Shown here one piece after another: positions 6,329-9,479 of a stretch of 9,479 nucleotides of DNA. Each line of letters starts with the position of its first letter. The stretch's first letter is position 1. The position numbers and the translations under genes are program-made. The stretch is from assembly GCA_005889445.1 (NCBI GenBank), contig VBGS01000102.1:1-9479 (forward strand). The letters run 5' to 3'. The notes below the pieces were generated by a model. It made no database searches, was not told the DNA's origin, and saw nothing but the letters and a program-made list of their open reading frames with translations. Origin of the DNA: Chloroflexota bacterium. Its GTDB lineage: Bacteria; Chloroflexota; Limnocylindria; P2-11E.

Positions 6329-7359
6329 GCAAGCTCCGTCTCGAGCGTGACCAGCTCGGGGACCTCGTCGAGCAGCTCGCTGGCGCGGCGGGCGATCTCC
6401 GGGAACAGCGCCTGCGCTGCGACGATGTTGGACTCGGCGCCGGAGTGCGGATTCACGACGCCGTCATCCACACCGTCGTGGACGCGTCCGGCGACGCGGT
6501 CATAGACCGGTCGGCCCGCGGTGTTGCGGCCATCGAACCAGGCCCGCGCGTGTTCGCGCCATCGCGCGTAGGCGCTCTCGCCGGTCGCGATGTGGAGCCG
6601 GTCCATCACGTACACGACCGCCGCGACCCCGTACGGCTGCACGGTTCGCTCGGGGAATCCCGCCTCGATGACGGGCGTGATGAGCTCGTGCGCGCTCCGC
6701 CGCGCGGTCTCGAGGAGGTCCGGACGGTCGAGCACGACCGCTGCCTCGGCGAGGACGCCTTCTTGGATATGCCCCCACAGGTGCGGCCGGTCCTCGTCGG
6801 GCGAGTTCAGCAGAATGTCGCCACGCCGGAGGCTCGCGATCTCGTCGCACCATCGTTCGAGCGTCTCGCGAAGCACGGGTGTGAGCCCCGCGTGCATCAG
6901 GTCAAGCGCGGCGAGGACGTGGATCGCCCGTACGTCCGGCGGCGCGGAATTCTGGGTCGCCCACGAGAACGCCCGGGCGAGAGGGATCGCGATCCGCTCG
7001 TCGCGGAGCGCGAGGTGCGCCTTGGCCAGCGCGCGGACGGCGCGGGCGTGCCAGAACTCGCCACCCGCGAACGACGTGGGACCGTGCTCGTTGATCGTCC
7101 CGTCCCAGTCCTGGATGAAGTTGTGGAAGCGCCCATCGTCGCGCTGCATGTAGAGAACGAAATCGAGCATGCCGCTCGCCCACGCGCGAAGTCGCGGGTC
7201 GCTGGTCTCCTGCCAGAGGTCGAGGAAGAGGACCACTCCGCGGGCCACGTCGTCGACGCAGGCGATGCCCTCGTAACCCCTGTGGTTCGCCGACATGCTC
7301 CGGTCGTCCCCGTCGGCGTAGACCGAGAACGCGAGCGCTCGCGGGCCGGCCGCGGGCAC
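6325..7359 (-). CDS. (alpha/alpha)6-barrel carbohydrate-active protein of the GT4/GH130 operon
   Basis: From GTG 7359 the protein has 344 residues. It is helical and rich in Trp, His and acidic residues, as in six-hairpin glycosidase or epimerase folds. Landmarks are YEGIACVDDVARGVVLF (29-45), DGRFHNFIQDWDGTINEHGP (74-93), GGEFWHARAVRAL (99-111), HLWGHIQEGVLAEA (193-206) and GFPERTVQPYGVAAVVYV (234-251). The first resembles the GYCTDDNARAL segment of proteins found beside GT4 enzymes in other bacteria. I cannot assign a reaction; glycan hydrolysis, epimerisation or lyase action are possible. The start is uncertain: coding-like sequence (LRQLARLTRR) continues upstream to the GH130 stop without an ATG, GTG or TTG, and GAGG lies just before GTG 7359. 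It probably shares a transcript with GH130. The TAA stop overlaps the stop of the convergent gene. Confidence 0.75.
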   Translation of the reverse strand: MPAAGPRALAFSVYADGDDRSMSANHRGYEGIACVDDVARGVVLFLDLWQETSDPRLRAWASGMLDFVLYMQRDDGRFHNFIQDWDGTINEHGPTSFAGGEFWHARAVRALAKAHLALRDERIAIPLARAFSWATQNSAPPDVRAIHVLAALDLMHAGLTPVLRETLERWCDEIASLRRGDILLNSPDEDRPHLWGHIQEGVLAEAAVVLDRPDLLETARRSAHELITPVIEAGFPERTVQPYGVAAVVYVMDRLHIATGESAYARWREHARAWFDGRNTAGRPVYDRVAGRVHDGVDDGVVNPHSGAESNIVAAQALFPEIARRASELLDEVPELVTLETELA

Positions 7360-7384
7360 CCGCCTCGTGAGTCGGGCGAGCTGC

Positions 7385-8575
7385 CTAAGCGTTGTGCCCC
7401 TCCTCCATGCTGGCGAGGATCTCGCTGAGGCTGAAATCCGCAGCCGCGATGACGGAGTCCGCGGCGCCGTAATACATGCGGACGCGCTCCGGGTCGAGAG
7501 GCACGACTCCGCAGGAGAAGATCGTGTCGTTGAAGAGACCCATCCGCTCATAAGCCGTCTCTGGCTCGAGGATCGGTTCCGGCGAGCGCGCCAGGATCTT
7601 GCGCGGGTCGTCGGCGTCGAGCAGCAACGCGCCCATCGCGTACCGGTGATGGCGGTTCACTCCGTGGTAGAGCTCGAGCCAGCCCTCTTTCGTGCGGATC
7701 GGGACGGCTGACCCGCCGGTACGAAGCTCATCCCATCGCTCCCAACGTGGCAGGCAGACTGTCTCGTGACCACCCCACTTGATGAGATCGTCTGAGAAGG
7801 CGATCCAAATACCGAAGATCCGGCTGAACGACTGCGGCATCGGGCGCGTCAGCGCGACATATTGCCCGTTGATCTTCTCCGGGAAGATCACGACGTCCTT
7901 GTGATCGGGCAGATAAATGATGCCCCGGCGGTCGAATTCTCGGAAGTCCGTGGTCGTCGCGAGGCTCGTGGTGATTCCCCACCTCGAGACCGAGACATAC
8001 GTCACGTGCCAGCGACCGTCGATGAACGTCGCGCGTGGATCCTCGACGCCGTACTCCTCCATGTCGACGTCCGGCATGAGAGCCGGCCGCGGCTCGACGA
8101 TGAAGTCGATCCCGTCGTCGCTGCGAGCGACGCGCAGGTGCGACATCTGCGCGAGGTAGTCCGTGAACCCGTTGTTGAGCACGCCCATGATCCCGGTGCT
8201 GTTGCGATAACGGATCGACCGAGGGTCGCTCAGGTCGAGGCCCGGCAGATCCCTCGGGATGTACGCGACGACCACTTTCGGCGGATCGGCGGATGCGTCG
8301 AGAAAACACATGCCGATGAGATCGTCCTTCCGATAGCCACGCGGAAGTGGCCGCAGGACCGGATGCGGCCCATTCAGGTCCAGCGTCTTCGCGCCAGGCG
8401 GTGGATCGATGTCGCTGCGCGGGCGCTCGGCGACGCGAAGCAACAGGACGGTTTGACCATCGACCTGCGCGGTCGCCGCGTTGAATACTGAAACGACTTC
8501 AAGCTCGGGCTGCGACGGCTGAACGTCGCGCGCCGTGATAAGCGGATTCTGCTCGAGCCTGTGCCCGAGGCTCAG
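7385..8575 (-). CDS. GH130-family glycoside phosphorylase/hydrolase (beta-mannoside type)
   Basis: Counted from CTG 8575, the protein has 396 residues and is a five-bladed beta-propeller of family GH130. It begins RLEQNPLITARDVQPS (6-21), the standard N-terminus. Conserved blocks follow: VLLLRVAERPR (43-53), MEEYGVEDPRAT (172-183, containing a candidate catalytic Asp), LPDHKDVVIFPEKINGQYVA (222-241), GGSAVPIRTKEGWLELYHGV (287-306) and LFNDTIFSCGVV (347-358), with MYYGAADSVIAAAD near the end. GH130 enzymes phosphorolyse or hydrolyse beta-mannosides in the cytoplasm; the exact substrate cannot be told. There is no signal peptide. No ATG, GTG or TTG exists in frame near the domain start. CTG 8575 overlaps the GT4 stop as CTGA. 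The frame is also open upstream into GT4, so a database may show one fused protein; I favour two genes because coding signal in that stretch is in the other frame. Confidence 0.85.
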   Translation of the reverse strand: MSLGHRLEQNPLITARDVQPSQPELEVVSVFNAATAQVDGQTVLLLRVAERPRSDIDPPPGAKTLDLNGPHPVLRPLPRGYRKDDLIGMCFLDASADPPKVVVAYIPRDLPGLDLSDPRSIRYRNSTGIMGVLNNGFTDYLAQMSHLRVARSDDGIDFIVEPRPALMPDVDMEEYGVEDPRATFIDGRWHVTYVSVSRWGITTSLATTTDFREFDRRGIIYLPDHKDVVIFPEKINGQYVALTRPMPQSFSRIFGIWIAFSDDLIKWGGHETVCLPRWERWDELRTGGSAVPIRTKEGWLELYHGVNRHHRYAMGALLLDADDPRKILARSPEPILEPETAYERMGLFNDTIFSCGVVPLDPERVRMYYGAADSVIAAADFSLSEILASMEEGHNA

Positions 8576-9479
8576 CCGATGTGGGCTTCTGTCGGTGGCT
8601 CTGCTTCGGCCCTCTCGGGCACGCGTTCCGCCTCGCCGCGGATGACTTCCTGGGTGAGCGCGAGGACGCGCCGTCCGACGCGAAAGCGCGGCCGCATCGC
8701 GTGGATCGACGAGCAGCCCGCGGCCGTCGTCGAGTGCCTCGGCCGCATGCAGGTAGCGGGTCGACACGATCGCCTTGCCGGCACCGAGCGCGTAGGCGAG
8801 CGTGCCGCTCGTGATCTGGTTGAGGTCGAGGTACGGGGTCACGTAGACGTCGGTCGCGAGCAGGTAATCGACGATCTCGCGCTGGGTCAGGTACTGGTTC
8901 ACGAACCGCACGTGTTCGCCCAGACTTAGCCGATCGATCTCCGCCGCGAGCTGGTTCCGGTACCGCTCGCCCTCCTGCTTCAGGAGCTCGGGATGCGTCT
9001 GACCGACGATCAGGTACAGCGTGTTCGGGTACCGAGCGACGACGCTCGGCATCGCATCGATCATGTACTCAAGGCCCTTGCGTGGGTCGACGAGGCCGAA
9101 GGTGGAGATGATCGTCCTGCCTTCGACGCCAAGCTGCCGCTTGAGGCGATGGCGGCCTTGCGGAGCGATCGCCGGCATCCCATGCGGTATCACGACCGGT
9201 GGCTTGGCGATCCCATACACGTCGCGAAGGAGTCGCGCCGCGGTCTCCGCCATGACGACGACCACGGTGCTCTGTTCCGCGACGCGGCGAAGCGTGTCGC
9301 GCATCCACGGCTCAGGCTTCGGCAGGACCGTATGGAGGGTCGTGATGACCGGCTTGTGGAGCTCGCCGAGAAGAGCCGTCGCGTGATCGTGATAGGTCCC
9401 GTCGCGGTGTACGCCGTAGAGGCCGAACTCGTGTTGGAGATTCACGACGTCGACGGAAGAGTCATCGATCGCTCGGCCG
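8572..9479 (-). CDS. GT4-type glycosyltransferase, 5' end beyond window, frame break near 3' end
   Basis: About 300 codons enter from the right edge. Frame one shows GT4 (GT-B fold) features: VVNLQHEFGLYG, VITTLHTVLPKPEP, VIPHGMP, ISTFGLVDPRKGLEYMIDAM, VRFVNQYLTQREIVDYL, and the C-terminal nucleotide-sugar region DLNQITSGTLAYALGAGKA. It stays good through GLLVDPRDAAAL (to about 8684). After that, frame one becomes Arg/Pro/Gly-rich with about 50% GC3. A shifted frame reads RFRVGRRVLALTQEVIRGEA and on to TGA 8572, with about 78% GC3, and resembles the C-terminal helix of GT4 enzymes. The helices usually between these parts seem to be missing, so a deletion plus frame shift (real or an assembly error) is likely. 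Activity is uncertain. It is the upstream partner of GH130, so it probably builds or remodels the same glycan. Confidence 0.82.

Noticed and set aside
7871..7889. 7-bp inverted repeat GATCTTC / GAAGATC
   Set aside because: It lies inside the conserved GH130 codons for IFPEKI and is explained by coding constraint; no T-run follows.
7385..9445. Single GT4-GH130 fusion protein read straight through
   Set aside because: The frame is open, but the joining segment (about 8677-8576) is low-complexity with poor GC3, while the shifted frame there has coding character and a stop exactly at the GH130 start. Kept as an alternative.

Overview
This is a GC-rich, gene-dense bacterial window with strongly GC-biased third codon positions, frequent GTG starts and short or overlapping gene junctions. 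The gene content (GT4 plus GH130 plus an alpha/alpha-barrel protein, DUF421, MFS_3, sulfite-oxidase-like enzymes and a bacterial RIO kinase) suggests a Chloroflexota- or Actinobacteria-like organism, possibly a metagenome contig. That placement is inference; no marker gene or RNA gene is present to settle it. I see no tRNA, rRNA, CRISPR array, insertion sequence or phage gene.

Layout from left to right. (1) Positions 1-3103, minus strand: a tightly packed operon read right to left, RIO-type kinase -> DUF421 membrane protein -> MFS exporter -> ParB-like protein with a histone-like basic tail. The last gene runs off the left edge. Gaps are only 2-16 nt. (2) Positions 3104-3273: a leader region in front of the RIO gene with a possible tiny ORF whose ribosome-binding site can be masked by a hairpin. 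(3) Positions 3274-5235, minus strand: a membrane-anchored molybdopterin oxidoreductase with a heme-like transmembrane domain, followed by a zinc amidase of peptidoglycan-hydrolase type. The amidase coding signal begins upstream of any ordinary start codon. (4) Positions 5236-5275: a short divergent intergenic gap holding a palindrome. (5) Positions 5276-6328, plus strand: a soluble sulfite-oxidase-type molybdoenzyme. (6) Positions 6325-9479, minus strand: a carbohydrate operon read right to left, GT4 glycosyltransferase (entering from the right edge) -> GH130 glycoside phosphorylase -> alpha/alpha-barrel carbohydrate-active protein.

The carbohydrate genes probably act together on a cytoplasmic mannose-containing or related glycan. 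The two molybdoenzymes form a divergent redox pair. The RIO operon may couple a kinase to envelope or transport functions. The most notable irregularities are a frame break, with probable loss of sequence, near the 3' end of the GT4 gene; two genes (amidase and GH130) whose best-supported starts are CTG codons overlapping a TGA; the palindrome over the sulfite-oxidase start; and the self-masking leader before the RIO gene.
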